Source: Comamonadaceae bacterium UBA4962 | GTDB taxonomy: Bacteria > Pseudomonadota > Gammaproteobacteria > Burkholderiales > Burkholderiaceae_C | Length of the DNA stretch: 64,000 nt | Reading direction: 5' to 3' | Assembly (NCBI GenBank): GCA_002397315.1 | Contig: DHAE01000029.1 | Span: forward strand, 145,053 to 209,052 | In this document: positions 45,714 through 55,971 of the stretch, in pieces | How positions within the stretch are numbered: the stretch's first letter is position 1 | How the letters are laid out: each line of letters begins with the position of its first letter | Program-made: the position numbers and the translations under genes | The notes under the pieces: generated by a model | What the model was told of the DNA's origin: nothing | The model's input: only the letters and a program-made list of their open reading frames with translations | Database searches by the model: none

Positions 45714-46798
45714 GTTCCGAGCCCTCCCACGCCCCTTCCGCACCGCCCGCCCCGCCGTCGCCACCGGCCTCCGGCGTGCAGCGCGCCGTGCTGCTGCTGC
45801 TCGGCGTGGTCGCCGTGGCCGGGCTTGCGACCAGCGTCATGCTGTGGCAGCGCCTGGGCAGCATCCAGGAACAGCTCGCACGCCAGTCGGCCGATGCCGG
45901 CGCCCAGTCCATCGAGGCGCGCACGCTCGCCAACCAGGCGCTGGACATGGCGCGCGACGCGGCCGCGCGCGTCGCCGTGAACGAAACCCGCGTGAGCGAA
46001 GTCGCGCTGCAGCGCAGCCAGCTCGAGGAGCTGATGCAGAGCCTCTCGCGTTCGCGCGACGAGAATCTCGTGGTCGACATCGAATCCGCGCTGCGCCTCG
46101 CGCAGCAGCAGGCGCAGCTCACCGGCAGCCTGGAGCCCGTGGTGGCGGCGCTCAAGAGCGCCAGCCAGCGCATCGAGCGCTCCGCGCAGCCGCGCCTGGC
46201 GCCCGTGGCGCGCGCCATCGGCCGCGACCTGGAACGCGTGGGCGCCGCCCAGGTCACCGACACCGCCGGCCTGCTCGCGCGGCTCGACGACCTCATGCGG
46301 CAGGTCGACGAACTGCCCCTGCAGAACGCCGTGGCCCAGGCCGCCGCCACGCGGCGCATGAACGCCGCGGGCCGCACGCTGCCCGAAGGCGCGCCCGCCA
46401 CCGCCGCGGAGGGCACGGCCCTGCCGTGGTGGCAGGCCACGCTGCAGCGCGGCTGGGAAGTCGTGCGCGACGAGGCGCGGCAGCTGCTGCGCGTGTCCCG
46501 CATCGACCGGCCCGAGGCGATCCTGATCGCGCCCGACCAGGCTTTCTTCCTGCGCGAGAACCTCAAGCTCCAGCTCATGAACGCCCGCCTCGCGCTGCTC
46601 GCGCGCCAGTACGACTCGGCCCGCGCCGACCTGTCCGCGGCCGGCAATGCGCTGGGCAAGTACTTCGATCCCGCCGCGCGCCGCACGCAGAACGCCGCGA
46701 CCGTGCTGCAGCAGGCGCAGGTGCACCTGAAGGGCGCCGCCATGCCCACGCTGGACGAAACCTTCGCCGCGCTGTCCACGGCCGCCGCCGGCCGCTGA
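45710..46798 (+). CDS. hemX: HemX-type membrane-anchored protein
   Basis: 362 residues. A Pro/Ser-rich N-terminus, one membrane helix (about 25-45), then a long coiled-coil-prone region (about 50-130) and a helical periplasmic-type domain with LPWWQATLQRGWEVVRDEARQLLRV and FFLRENLKLQLMNARLALLARQ. It is the HemX family often annotated as uroporphyrin-III methyltransferase, although the SAM-dependent methylase fold is absent here. A scaffolding role in heme synthesis is proposed in the literature for the family. Coupled to hemD by an ATGA overlap; hemY follows 26 bases later. Confidence 0.9.
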   Translation: MSSEPSHAPSAPPAPPSPPASGVQRAVLLLLGVVAVAGLATSVMLWQRLGSIQEQLARQSADAGAQSIEARTLANQALDMARDAAARVAVNETRVSEVALQRSQLEELMQSLSRSRDENLVVDIESALRLAQQQAQLTGSLEPVVAALKSASQRIERSAQPRLAPVARAIGRDLERVGAAQVTDTAGLLARLDDLMRQVDELPLQNAVAQAAATRRMNAAGRTLPEGAPATAAEGTALPWWQATLQRGWEVVRDEARQLLRVSRIDRPEAILIAPDQAFFLRENLKLQLMNARLALLARQYDSARADLSAAGNALGKYFDPAARRTQNAATVLQQAQVHLKGAAMPTLDETFAALSTAAAGR

Positions 46799-46824
46799 GC
46801 GACACGAAAGAGATCCGTTTTCCC

Positions 46825-48102
46825 ATGCGCGCAGCACTCTGGTTCCTGGCACTTTTCGGCGTCGCGGTGGCGGCCGCCCTGTTCGCGGGCAACAACCAGG
46901 GCACCGTCACCCTGTTCTGGCCGCCCTACCGCATCGACCTGTCGCTCAACTTCGTGCTGCTGCTGCTCTTCGGCGGCTTCGCGGTGCTGTACGCGGCACT
47001 GCGCGCGCTGTCGGCGCTGCTGGAGCTGCCCGGGCAGGCCCGGCGCTGGCGCGTGCAGCAGAAGGAACGCTCGATGCACGCCGCGCTGCTCGATGCGCTG
47101 TCGCAACTGCTGGCCGGCCGCTTCCTGCGCTCGCGCAAGGCCGCCATGGCCGCGCTGTCGCAGGAAACGGCCCTCGAAGCCGCCGGCGAGGCCGTGCCCC
47201 ACGGCCGCCAGCTGCGCACGCTGGCCCACCTCGTCGCCGCCGAAAGCTCGCATGCGCTGCAGGACCGCGCCACGCGCGAGGCGCACCTGCGCAATGCGCT
47301 GGACAACATCCCCGACCGCGCGCCGATGAGCGAGCTGGAGCTGCGCGAAGGCGCCCAGCTGCGCGCCGCCCGCTGGTCGCTCGACGAGCGCGACGCGACC
47401 ACCGCGCTGGAACACCTCGCCGCCCTGCCCCAGGGCGCGGCCCGCCGCACGCTCGCCCTGCGTGCCCGCCTCAAGGCCACGCGCCTGTCGCACCAGACGC
47501 GCGAGGCGCTGGAGACCGCCCGCCTGCTCGGCAAGCACCGCGCCTTCTCGCCCGTGGCGGCGCAGAGCATCGTCCGCGGCCTCGCGATCGAACTGCTGAA
47601 CGGCGCGCACGATCCGTCGCAGCTGCAGGAAGCCTGGATGTCGCTGGAGCCGGCGGAACGCGCCATGCCCGAACTCGCCATCCACGCGGCCCAGCGGCTC
47701 ACCACCCTCGGCGGCGACGCCCACCAGGTGCGCACCTGGCTGCTGCCCGCCTGGGAGCGCATGGTGGACACGGCCGATCCGCTGTCCGACACGCACGCCG
47801 CCCGGCTGGTGGCCGCGCTGGAGGGCAACCTCGACGCGCTCGACGCCGCCTGGTTGGCCCGCATCGAAGCCGCCCAACAGGCCAACCCGCGCGACGCGCG
47901 CCTGCAGTACCTTTCGGGCATGGCCTGCCTGCGGCGGCAGCTCTGGGGCAAGGCCCAGCAGCTCTTCACGCAATCCACGCAGCAACTCGAGGCAGGCCCG
48001 CTGCGCTGCCGCGCCTGGCGGCATCTGGCCGAACTCGCGGAGCAGCGCGGCGACCTGGAAGCGGCGGCCGCGGCCTGGAAGAACGCAGCGCTGGCCTCCT
48101 GA
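46825..48102 (+). CDS. hemY: HemY-type TPR membrane protein
   Basis: 425 residues. Two helices at about 5-20 and 40-62 (LNFVLLLLFGGFAVLYAALRAL), then a helical repeat region from about 90 to the end with TPR-like pairs (LQYLSGMACLRRQLWGKAQQLF). This is the proteobacterial HemY of the hem cluster, not the protoporphyrinogen oxidase of the same name in Gram-positives. It probably acts with HemX at the inner membrane. It ends the hem operon; the convergent ABC-F gene ends 45 bases away. Confidence 0.92.
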   Translation: MRAALWFLALFGVAVAAALFAGNNQGTVTLFWPPYRIDLSLNFVLLLLFGGFAVLYAALRALSALLELPGQARRWRVQQKERSMHAALLDALSQLLAGRFLRSRKAAMAALSQETALEAAGEAVPHGRQLRTLAHLVAAESSHALQDRATREAHLRNALDNIPDRAPMSELELREGAQLRAARWSLDERDATTALEHLAALPQGAARRTLALRARLKATRLSHQTREALETARLLGKHRAFSPVAAQSIVRGLAIELLNGAHDPSQLQEAWMSLEPAERAMPELAIHAAQRLTTLGGDAHQVRTWLLPAWERMVDTADPLSDTHAARLVAALEGNLDALDAAWLARIEAAQQANPRDARLQYLSGMACLRRQLWGKAQQLFTQSTQQLEAGPLRCRAWRHLAELAEQRGDLEAAAAAWKNAALAS

Positions 48103-48146
48103 CGGACACCTGCTCGACCGCTGCGAGCCGGAGCACGGCCCGGCGG

Positions 48147-49880
48147 TCAGCGTTCCGGCCCCGGCAGGCGATCGAGGTCGCCGTCCAGGTTCCATCGATC
48201 GCCCTCCCACACCCACGCCACCTGCGGCGCGAGCGCCCGCAGGAAATGCCGGTCGTGCGACACCACCACCATCGCGCCGTTGAAGGCAGCGAGCGCCTCC
48301 TGCAGCATCTGCACCGCACGGGCATCGAGGTGGTTGGCGGGTTCGTCCAGCAGCAGCAACTGCGCCGGCGCGCCGCCCCAGAGCGCGCAGGCCAGCGCCG
48401 CGCGCACGCGCTCGCCGCCGCTCAGGGCGCCGGCCGGCCGCTGCACGCGCTCCGCATCCAGCCCGAGCTGCGCCAGCCGCGTGCGCTGCTCGTGCAGGGG
48501 CAGCGGCGATCCGGCCTGCGAGAGCGCCTCCAGCACGCTCCGGTCCGGCGGCAACAGCGCGCCGGCCTCCTGGCCGAGCCAGGCCGTGCGCACCGTGCGC
48601 TGCACGCGTCCCTCCAGCGGCTCCAGTTCGCCGGCCAGCAGGCGCAGCAGGGTGCTCTTGCCGCAGCCGTTGGGGCCGCTCACTGCGATGCGCACCGGGC
48701 CGCTCCACACGCCGTCCAGCGGCACCCGGGCGCCGAACGGCGGCACCACGCCCTCCAGCCGCAGCACCGGCTTGCCGACCGGAACCGCGCTGGCCGGCAG
48801 GGGCAGCGCCAGGACGGCGTCCGGCCCCGCCCGCTCGAAGGCCTCGCGCACGGCGCCCTCCAGCCGCTCGCGCGCCTGCTGGCGCAGCACGCCGCCACGC
48901 CCCGCATGCGCCTCGGCCTGGTCCTTCATGCGGTCCAGCACCAGGGGCGACTGGTTGGCGTCGCGGCGCGCGGCATTGCCGCGGGCGCTGCGCCGGGCCT
49001 GGGCCTCGTCCTGCCGCCGCAGTTCCCGCAATGCGCCATCGCGCTGCACGCGCGCCTGCCGCAGCGCTTCCTGCGCGGCCCGGGTGTCGTCGGCCTTTTG
49101 CGCCGCATAGGCGCTCCAGCCGCCGCCGTACAGGCGCAGGCCGCGCGGAGACAGCTCGGCGATGCGGTCCGCGCCTTCCAGCAGCGCACGGTCGTGGCTC
49201 GCCACCAGCACCGCGCCGCGCCAGCCCCGAAGGGCGTCCTCCAGCCAACGGCGCGCCGGCCCGTCCAGGTGGTTCGTGGGTTCGTCGAGCAGCAGCACAT
49301 CGGCGTCGGATAAAAAGGCGCCCGCCAGCGCCACACGGGCGCGCTCGCCGCCGCTCAGGCGGGCGGCATCGGCACCGTCCGCCAGGTGGCCGAGCCCGGC
49401 ATCGCCGAGCGCCCGCCGCCAGCGGGCCGGCCAGTCCCAGCGCCCGTCCGCGCGCAGCAGGTCGTCGGCATCGCCCTGGCCGGCGTCCAGCCGCCGCAGC
49501 GCCTCCAGCACGCGCTCGACGCCCGCCAGCGCGGCCACCGTCGCACCCGCCGGGTGCTGGCCCACGGCATGCAGCGTCCCTGCCCGCACGACGCTGCCGG
49601 ACGATGGCTGCAGCACACCGGCCGCGATCGACAGCAGCACGCTCTTGCCCGTGCCGTTGTCGCCGACGAGGCCCGTGATGCCGCGCGGCACGGTCAGCGT
49701 GGGCGGCTCGGCCCAGAGCGGCTCGCCGCCGGGCGGACACCACTGCACCTGCCGCAGTTGCAGCAAGCCCTCCCGCGCACCCGCATGGGCGAGAGAAAGG
49801 GACGAAGAGGAAGAAAAAAGGGAAGAGGCAGCGCGCGATGCGCTGCCCGGCGGACGGCGGTCCGCATCGAATGTCGCCAT
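48147..49880 (-). CDS. ABC-F family ATP-binding protein
   Basis: 577 residues, two ABC ATPase domains and no membrane domain. The first has Walker A GDNGTGKS (73-80), signature LSGGERARVALAGAFL and Walker B VLLLDEPTNHLDG. The second has GPNGCGKST, LSGGERVRAALACAL and LLLLDEPANHLDA. A charged linker with RQDEAQARRSARGNAAR lies between them, the region that contacts tRNA/ribosome in ABC-F proteins. The start ATG at 49880 has GGAG seven bases upstream; a longer start at 49898 lacks one. Family members act in translation or resistance; no specific subfamily is assigned, and the linker is shorter than in EttA. Confidence 0.88.
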   Translation of the reverse strand: MATFDADRRPPGSASRAASSLFSSSSSLSLAHAGAREGLLQLRQVQWCPPGGEPLWAEPPTLTVPRGITGLVGDNGTGKSVLLSIAAGVLQPSSGSVVRAGTLHAVGQHPAGATVAALAGVERVLEALRRLDAGQGDADDLLRADGRWDWPARWRRALGDAGLGHLADGADAARLSGGERARVALAGAFLSDADVLLLDEPTNHLDGPARRWLEDALRGWRGAVLVASHDRALLEGADRIAELSPRGLRLYGGGWSAYAAQKADDTRAAQEALRQARVQRDGALRELRRQDEAQARRSARGNAARRDANQSPLVLDRMKDQAEAHAGRGGVLRQQARERLEGAVREAFERAGPDAVLALPLPASAVPVGKPVLRLEGVVPPFGARVPLDGVWSGPVRIAVSGPNGCGKSTLLRLLAGELEPLEGRVQRTVRTAWLGQEAGALLPPDRSVLEALSQAGSPLPLHEQRTRLAQLGLDAERVQRPAGALSGGERVRAALACALWGGAPAQLLLLDEPANHLDARAVQMLQEALAAFNGAMVVVSHDRHFLRALAPQVAWVWEGDRWNLDGDLDRLPGPER

Positions 49881-50129
49881 GAAGCCACTCCATGCCATCG
49901 GGATCGGCCGCCGTGCTGCAAACGAATCAATGCAGTCATCAGGCGGGACGGACGGAAGGGGGGCCTACAGGCGCATCGGCGGAAATACCTCGGTGAAGGG
50001 CTGGGAGGGTGCGGCCGCAGTCAGGGGCCGATGCATGACTATACGGCCGGCAGGGACTCGGCGCAAATTGCTTTATATGAAACTGATTACGGATAGTACA
50101 ATTCCAGCCACCATCCGAAGGAGACATCC

Positions 50130-50759
50130 ATGAGCGCACTGCCCCGCCCCGACCTGGCCACCCTGCCCGCGCCCGCCGCGGTGCAGCAGCTGCACCACTA
50201 CGCCTACCGCGCGCGCGACGCCGAGGAAACGCGGCACTTCTACGAAGACATCCTGGGCCTGCCGCTCTACCACATCATCCAGAGCGACTACGTGCCCAGC
50301 ACGGGCGAGTACTGCCCCTACACGCATTTCTTCTTCCGGCTGCAGGACGGCTCGTTCATCGCCTTCTTCGACCTGGGCGACGACGTGAAATCCGAGCCGT
50401 CGCCGAACACGCCCGCGTGGGTGAACCACATCGCCTTCCGCGTGAACACGGTGGAAGAGCTGGCGAACACCAAGGCCCGGCTGGAGGCCCACGGCATCGA
50501 GGTGCTCGGCGTGACCGACCACCACATCTTCAAGAGCATCTACTTCTTCGATCCCAACGGCATCCGGCTCGAACTCGCGGCGCAGCTCGCCGACGAGGAG
50601 CACATGGCGAAGGACAGCAAGGTCGCCCACCAGCGCCTCGCCGAATGGACGGCCCGCAAGGAGCAATGGCGCCGCGAGCGCGCCGAAGGGAAGGAAGCGG
50701 TCCCGCTCAAGCCGCAGTCCAACGACCGGCCCGAGTACGTGCCCGGCACGCAGGCCTGA
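50130..50759 (+). CDS. VOC-family protein (glyoxalase/ring-cleavage dioxygenase-like)
   Basis: 209 residues. The VOC fold is visible: LHHYAYRARDAEETRHFYEDILGLPLY with a first metal-type His, FIAFFDLGDD, then WVNHIAFRVNTVEELANTKARLEAHGIEVLG and FKSIYFFDPNGIRLELAAQL with His and Glu positions. The last 55 residues are a charged extension. Such enzymes cleave or isomerise small molecules; the substrate is unknown. The start is supported by AAGGAG seven bases upstream. An AT-richer stretch at 50070-50105 upstream may hold its promoter. Confidence 0.82.
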   Translation: MSALPRPDLATLPAPAAVQQLHHYAYRARDAEETRHFYEDILGLPLYHIIQSDYVPSTGEYCPYTHFFFRLQDGSFIAFFDLGDDVKSEPSPNTPAWVNHIAFRVNTVEELANTKARLEAHGIEVLGVTDHHIFKSIYFFDPNGIRLELAAQLADEEHMAKDSKVAHQRLAEWTARKEQWRRERAEGKEAVPLKPQSNDRPEYVPGTQA

Positions 50760-50816
50760 CCCCGGTGCGGCGGCCCGGGCGGCGCACGCCACCCGCCCCG
50801 CCGCACGGACCGCCCG

Positions 50817-52706
50817 TCAGGCCGCCGCCGGCTCCGTGCCGGCGGACTCTGCCTGCTGCATCCGCATCACCTGGTGGCGCTGCCAGTAGGCGTTCACCAC
50901 GGCCTTGAAGCGGTCCTTCTCCTTGCCCATGCCCTTGAGCGGGACCGTCGTGGTGCGGTGGCGCAGCAGGGCCTTTTCCGGATGCGTCACGACGAGCGCG
51001 TCGGCGAAGGCGCTCTCGTTGAACTGAAGGGCCTTCACCGCATCCCAGTCCACGTGCACGCCGTCCCGCGTGGCGCGGATGCCGTCGATGCCCACCGTCA
51101 CCGTCTCGCCGCCCTTCACCTCGAACACCTGGTCCGGGAAGTACTGGAGGACCAGCGCGCGTTCCTCGGCATTGGCGGGCTCGTACCGGTAGGCCAGGCT
51201 GCGTTCGTGGTTCTCGGCGAAGTCCGATTCGTACGCCGCCCAGAGCCGCTGCTCGATCGCCTCCGCCACGGGAATCTCCTGCACCCAGGTGGATGCGGGC
51301 GCCTGCTGCACGACGGCGCCATAGTCGTTCTCCGCCAGCACGATGCCGACGCGCTCGATGCGCTCGCGCATCGGCGGGTGCGAATCGAACGGATGCGGCA
51401 CGTTGCCCGACTGCATCGCCGCCGCGAAGTCCGGCGAGCCGGCGTAGCGGCCCAGCCCCTGCGCGATGAAGCCCGCGATGCCCAGCGTACCCGCCTGGCG
51501 CTGGTCGCGGCCGAACAGGTCTTCCTCGATGCGGTGGCGGTACTGCGCATACGCGGCGATCTTCACGAGCGAACGCGCGATGCCCTGCGGCGATGCGATC
51601 TCGGCGGCCGTGCGGTCGGCCAGGAATTCGCGCTCCCGGCTCTCGCGGGCGAGCGCCACCTCGAAGATCGTGCGGTAGAGCGTGAGCAGCGGCGACGCCA
51701 GCGCCGAGAGGCCCGCTTCGCCCACCGCATGCAGGTACTGGTCGAACTGCACGAGCTTCGGGCCCAGCCGGGCGCTGCTCTGCGTGTCGCCGCCGCGCAG
51801 GTGGGCGAGTTCGTGCCCCAGCACGGCATCGGCCTCCTGCTGGTCGAGCACGCGCAGCAGCGGGATGCTGACGAACAGCGTGCGGCCCGTCAGCTCGCGG
51901 CCCTGCACCGTGAGCGGCGACTCCGTCACGAAGAAGTTCGCGTCGATGCCGGCCACGATGTGGCGCGGCGGCTCGGTGCCCAGGCGCGCGGCCAGTGCCC
52001 GCACACGGTTCCAGAGTTGCGGCGCGTCGGATTCCGACAGGGTTTCGCCGGTGACCTCGTTGCCCTGCGGCACCTTGCGGAAGATGGCGGACACCGCCAT
52101 CCACACCGCCCCGGCCACGCCGATCCCGATCAGGATGATCAGCTTGGGCGAATACTTGTGCACGAAGAAGGCCGGCACCCAGAACGCCAGCCAGGTCAGC
52201 AGCGCGCCCTGCACGACCAGCGACAGCGCACTCGCCCAGGTGGTGATCCGCCAGCCCGCCATGAAGCTCGCGTACTGCAGCGGCCGGTTGGCGAAGGCCA
52301 GCGCGCCGAGCGCCAGCACCACCAGCAGCAGCACGGCACCTGCGATCAGCGCTGCGGTGGACACGCGCCTGGCCATGTCGAACTGCCAGGCCGACGAATA
52401 AGGGCTGCACAAGCGGTCCCGCACCTCGGCGACGCGGGGGTGCGGGTCATGGCAGGCGCCCGACGGCGGGTGGTTGCGGAAGAATTCCTTCTGGGCGGCC
52501 TTCTCGTCCGCCGGCATCGAGGCTTCGGCGTCGATGCGCCGCTCGATGCCCGCCAGGAAGCGCGCGTCCTCCGCGCCCTGCACGTGGCGCACGAAGAACA
52601 CCGTCAGGGCCGGAATCAGGAAAAGGGAGAGCAGCGCGAGCATGGCCACCTTGGCCAGGCCTTTGCGGAATGCGGATGCGTGCGATGGAGTCGATGCGTT
52701 CGTCAT
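50817..52706 (-). CDS. Membrane-bound M48-family metalloprotease
   Basis: 629 residues. Helix at about 18-40, a Cys-containing periplasmic or external stretch (CHDPHP, DRLC), three helices at about 115-140, 160-182 and 188-208, then a cytoplasmic-type catalytic domain. The zinc site is HELAH (298-302) with the third ligand in REFLADRTAAE. A long C-terminal part has DSHPPMRERIERV. HtpX/Oma1-like proteases of this family act in membrane quality control. The start ATG at 52706 is the nearest to the first helix. It is divergent from valS with 273 bases between. Confidence 0.87.
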   Translation of the reverse strand: MTNASTPSHASAFRKGLAKVAMLALLSLFLIPALTVFFVRHVQGAEDARFLAGIERRIDAEASMPADEKAAQKEFFRNHPPSGACHDPHPRVAEVRDRLCSPYSSAWQFDMARRVSTAALIAGAVLLLVVLALGALAFANRPLQYASFMAGWRITTWASALSLVVQGALLTWLAFWVPAFFVHKYSPKLIILIGIGVAGAVWMAVSAIFRKVPQGNEVTGETLSESDAPQLWNRVRALAARLGTEPPRHIVAGIDANFFVTESPLTVQGRELTGRTLFVSIPLLRVLDQQEADAVLGHELAHLRGGDTQSSARLGPKLVQFDQYLHAVGEAGLSALASPLLTLYRTIFEVALARESREREFLADRTAAEIASPQGIARSLVKIAAYAQYRHRIEEDLFGRDQRQAGTLGIAGFIAQGLGRYAGSPDFAAAMQSGNVPHPFDSHPPMRERIERVGIVLAENDYGAVVQQAPASTWVQEIPVAEAIEQRLWAAYESDFAENHERSLAYRYEPANAEERALVLQYFPDQVFEVKGGETVTVGIDGIRATRDGVHVDWDAVKALQFNESAFADALVVTHPEKALLRHRTTTVPLKGMGKEKDRFKAVVNAYWQRHQVMRMQQAESAGTEPAAA

Positions 52707-52875
52707 GTGCGCCGTTGTTTGGAATGGTTTTGACGGCCCGCGGCTCCCTCCGGATACCACGGGATGCGAAGCGGCGCATTATTCGCAGCCTTGCGCCTGA
52801 AGTCCACCGGGTGCGCGTAACAAAAAACACAGCCCGCAACGCCACCGCGCGCGGTCCCTGCCGTGGAGCGCACGG

Positions 52876-52906
52876 TTGCGGACCGTGCGCCCCGGGCCCG
52901 TAGAAT
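52876..52906 (+). promoter_or_regulatory. Possible valS promoter
   Basis: TTGCGG at 52876 and TAGAAT at 52901 are good hexamers, but the spacer is 19 bases, longer than the ideal 17. The -10 match is 73 bases before the valS start. A weak call. Confidence 0.35.
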
Positions 52907-52979
52907 CCCTGGCTCGAGTCCCCCACCGTCACAGGACGGCGCCCCATCGTGCGGCGCGGTCCCCTCCCCTGCCCACGCC

Positions 52980-55865
52980 ATGAGTTCGCCCCTGCAACAG
53001 CCCGGCCTTGAAAGCCTCTCCAAGTCCTTCGAACCCTCCGCCCTGGAAGCCCACTGGGGCCCCGAGTGGGAGCGCCGGGGCTACGGCGTGGCCGGCTACC
53101 GCGGCACCTCCGCGCCCGACGCCGGCGCCGCCGCGCGCCACGAGAATTTCTCCATCCAGCTGCCGCCGCCGAACGTGACCGGCACGCTGCACATGGGCCA
53201 TGCGTTCAACCAGACGATCATGGACAGCCTCACGCGCTACCACCGCATGCGCGGCTACAACACGCTGTGGGTGCCCGGCACCGACCACGCCGGCATCGCC
53301 ACGCAGATCGTGGTGGAGCGCCAACTGCAGGACCAGGGCGCGAGCCGCCACGACCTGGGCCGCGAGAACTTCGTGAAGAAGGTCTGGGAATGGAAGGAAA
53401 AGAGCGGCAACACCATCACCACGCAGATGCGCCGCCTGGGCGACAGCGTGGACTGGAGCCGCGAATACTTCACCATGGACGACAAGCTCTCGAAGGTGGT
53501 CACCGACACCTTCGTGCGCCTCTACCAGCAGGGCCTGATCTACCGCGGCAAACGCCTCGTGAACTGGGACCCGGTGCTGCAGTCCGCCGTGTCCGACCTG
53601 GAAGTCGAGAACGAGGAGAAGGACGGCTCGCTCTGGCACATCGCCTACCCGCTCACCGACGGCAGCGGCAGCCTCACGGTGGCCACCACCCGGCCCGAGA
53701 CCATGCTCGGCGACGTGGCCGTCATGGTGCATCCCGAGGACGAGCGCTATGCGCACCTCGTCGGCAAGACCGTGACCCTGCCCCTGGTGGGCCGCGAGAT
53801 CCCGATCATCGCGGATGCCTACGTGGACAAGGAATTCGGCACCGGCGTGGTGAAGGTCACGCCCGCGCACGACCCCAACGACTACCAGGTGGGCCAGCGC
53901 CACGACCTGCCGATGATCGTGGTGCTCACCCTGCAGGCCACCATCAACGAGAACGCGCCCGAGAAGTACCGCGGCATGGACCGCTTCGTGGCCCGCAAGG
54001 CCATCGTCGCCGACCTGGAAGCCGCCGGCGCGCTGGTCGAGACCAAGAAGCACAAGCTCATGGTCCCCATCTGCACGCGCACCGGCCAGGTGGTCGAGCC
54101 CATGCTGACCGACCAGTGGTTCGTCGCGATGACGAAGGTGAGCGAGCAGGACCCCACGGGCAAGAGCATCGCGCAGAAGGCCATCGACGCCGTGGCCTCG
54201 GGCGAGGTGCAGTTCGTGCCCGAGAACTGGGTCAACACCTACAACCAGTGGATGAACAACATCCAGGACTGGTGCATCAGCCGCCAGCTCTGGTGGGGCC
54301 ACCAGATCCCCGCGTGGTACGACGAGGCCGGCAACGTCTACGTCGCCCGCGACGAGGCCGAGGCGCAGGCCCAGGCCGGCGCGGGCGCGAAGCTCACTCG
54401 CGACGCCGACGTGCTCGACACCTGGTATTCCTCCGCCCTGGTGCCGTTCTCGTCGCTCGGCTGGCCCGAAGCGCTGGATAACACATCCGCCACCAAGGAC
54501 TACGACCTTTACCTGCCCTCGTCCGTACTGGTCACGGGCTACGACATCATCTTCTTCTGGGTCGCCCGGATGATCATGATGAGCACGCACTTCACGGGCC
54601 GCGTGCCGTTCAGGCACGTGTACATCCACGGCCTGGTGCGCGACGCACAGGGCAAGAAGATGAGCAAGTCCGAGGGCAACGTGCTCGATCCGGTGGACCT
54701 CATCGACGGCATCGCGCTCGAGCCGCTGCTGGAGAAGCGCTCCACCGGCCTGCGCCGCCCCGAGACCGCGCCCCAGGTGCGCAAGAACACGCAGAAGGAA
54801 TTCCCCGAGGGCATTCCCGCCTACGGCGCCGATGCGCTGCGCTTCACCTTCGCCGCGCTCGCCAGCCTGGGCCGCAGCATCAACTTCGACAGCAAGCGCT
54901 GCGAGGGCTACCGCAATTTCTGCAACAAGCTCTGGAACGCCAGCCGCTTCGTGCTGATGAACTGCGAGGGCCACGATTGCGGCCTCTCCGACCACACGCA
55001 GGCCGACTGCGACGGCGGCTACCTCGCCTTCAGCCAGCCCGACCGCTGGATCGTCTCGGCCCTGCAGAAGGTCGAGGCCGAAGTCGCCAAGGGCTTCGAG
55101 GAGTTCCGCCTCGACCACGTCGCCCAGGCCATCTACGAATTCGTGTGGAACGAGTTCTGCGACTGGTACCTGGAGATCGCCAAGGTGCAGATCCAGACCG
55201 GCAACGAGGCCCAGCAGCGCGCCACGCGCCGCACGCTGATCCGCACGCTGGAGACCATCCTGCGCCTCGCGCATCCGCTGATCCCGTTCATCACCGAAGA
55301 ACTCTGGCAGAAGGTGGCCCCCGTGGCCGGCCGCGCCGGCGCGTCCGTGAGCATCGCCGCCTACCCGCAGGCCCAGCCCGAACGCATCGACGAGGCCGCC
55401 ATCGCCCACGTGGCCCGGCTCAAGGCCGTGGTCGATGCCTGCCGCACGCTGCGCGGCGAGATGAACGTCTCGCCCGCCACGCGCCTGCCGCTCTACGCGG
55501 TGGGCGATGCGGAGTTCCTGCGCACGGCCGCCCCGGCGCTGCAGGCGCTGGCCAAGCTGAGCGAGGTCAAGGTGTTCGACGACGAGGCCGCCTGGGCCGC
55601 CGCCGCGCAGGCCGCCCCCGTGGCCGTGGTGGGCGATGCACGCCTGTGCCTGCACATGGAGATCGACGTGGCCGCCGAGAAGGCCCGCCTTGCCAAGGAG
55701 GCCGGCCGCATCGAAGGCGAGATCGCCAAGGCGCGCGCCAAGCTCGGCAACGAGGCTTTCGTGGCCAAGGCGCCGCCCGCCGTGATCGAGCAGGAGCAGA
55801 AGCGCGTGGCGGATTTCGGCGCCACGCTCGCGCGCCTCAAGGACCAGCTCGCGCGGCTCGGCTGA
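52980..55865 (+). CDS. valS: Valyl-tRNA synthetase
   Basis: 961 residues; charges tRNA-Val. Class I signatures: the HIGH box as HMGH (71-74) in PPNVTGTLHMGHAF and KMSKS (560-564) in GKKMSKSEGN. The editing domain block with ARTRP-type TTRPETMLGDVAV is present. The C-terminal coiled coil (AAEKARLAKEAGRIEGEIAKA) is typical for ValS. The length matches the family. The start ATG at 52980 opens the protein-like sequence. Confidence 0.98.
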   Translation: MSSPLQQPGLESLSKSFEPSALEAHWGPEWERRGYGVAGYRGTSAPDAGAAARHENFSIQLPPPNVTGTLHMGHAFNQTIMDSLTRYHRMRGYNTLWVPGTDHAGIATQIVVERQLQDQGASRHDLGRENFVKKVWEWKEKSGNTITTQMRRLGDSVDWSREYFTMDDKLSKVVTDTFVRLYQQGLIYRGKRLVNWDPVLQSAVSDLEVENEEKDGSLWHIAYPLTDGSGSLTVATTRPETMLGDVAVMVHPEDERYAHLVGKTVTLPLVGREIPIIADAYVDKEFGTGVVKVTPAHDPNDYQVGQRHDLPMIVVLTLQATINENAPEKYRGMDRFVARKAIVADLEAAGALVETKKHKLMVPICTRTGQVVEPMLTDQWFVAMTKVSEQDPTGKSIAQKAIDAVASGEVQFVPENWVNTYNQWMNNIQDWCISRQLWWGHQIPAWYDEAGNVYVARDEAEAQAQAGAGAKLTRDADVLDTWYSSALVPFSSLGWPEALDNTSATKDYDLYLPSSVLVTGYDIIFFWVARMIMMSTHFTGRVPFRHVYIHGLVRDAQGKKMSKSEGNVLDPVDLIDGIALEPLLEKRSTGLRRPETAPQVRKNTQKEFPEGIPAYGADALRFTFAALASLGRSINFDSKRCEGYRNFCNKLWNASRFVLMNCEGHDCGLSDHTQADCDGGYLAFSQPDRWIVSALQKVEAEVAKGFEEFRLDHVAQAIYEFVWNEFCDWYLEIAKVQIQTGNEAQQRATRRTLIRTLETILRLAHPLIPFITEELWQKVAPVAGRAGASVSIAAYPQAQPERIDEAAIAHVARLKAVVDACRTLRGEMNVSPATRLPLYAVGDAEFLRTAAPALQALAKLSEVKVFDDEAAWAAAAQAAPVAVVGDARLCLHMEIDVAAEKARLAKEAGRIEGEIAKARAKLGNEAFVAKAPPAVIEQEQKRVADFGATLARLKDQLARLG

Positions 55866-55971
55866 AGCGCCCGCCCGCGTATGTAACCGGGTGCAGTTGC
55901 GCCGAAGGCCTACGGTGGAGCGCCCACCGTCCTTCGATAATCTCGCCCATTCGAAACGAGGAATCATCTCC

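Noticed and set aside
45710..46798. Calling hemX a uroporphyrin-III C-methyltransferase
   Set aside because: No SAM-binding methylase motifs; the protein is a single-helix anchor plus coiled coil, so the enzymatic name is not supported.
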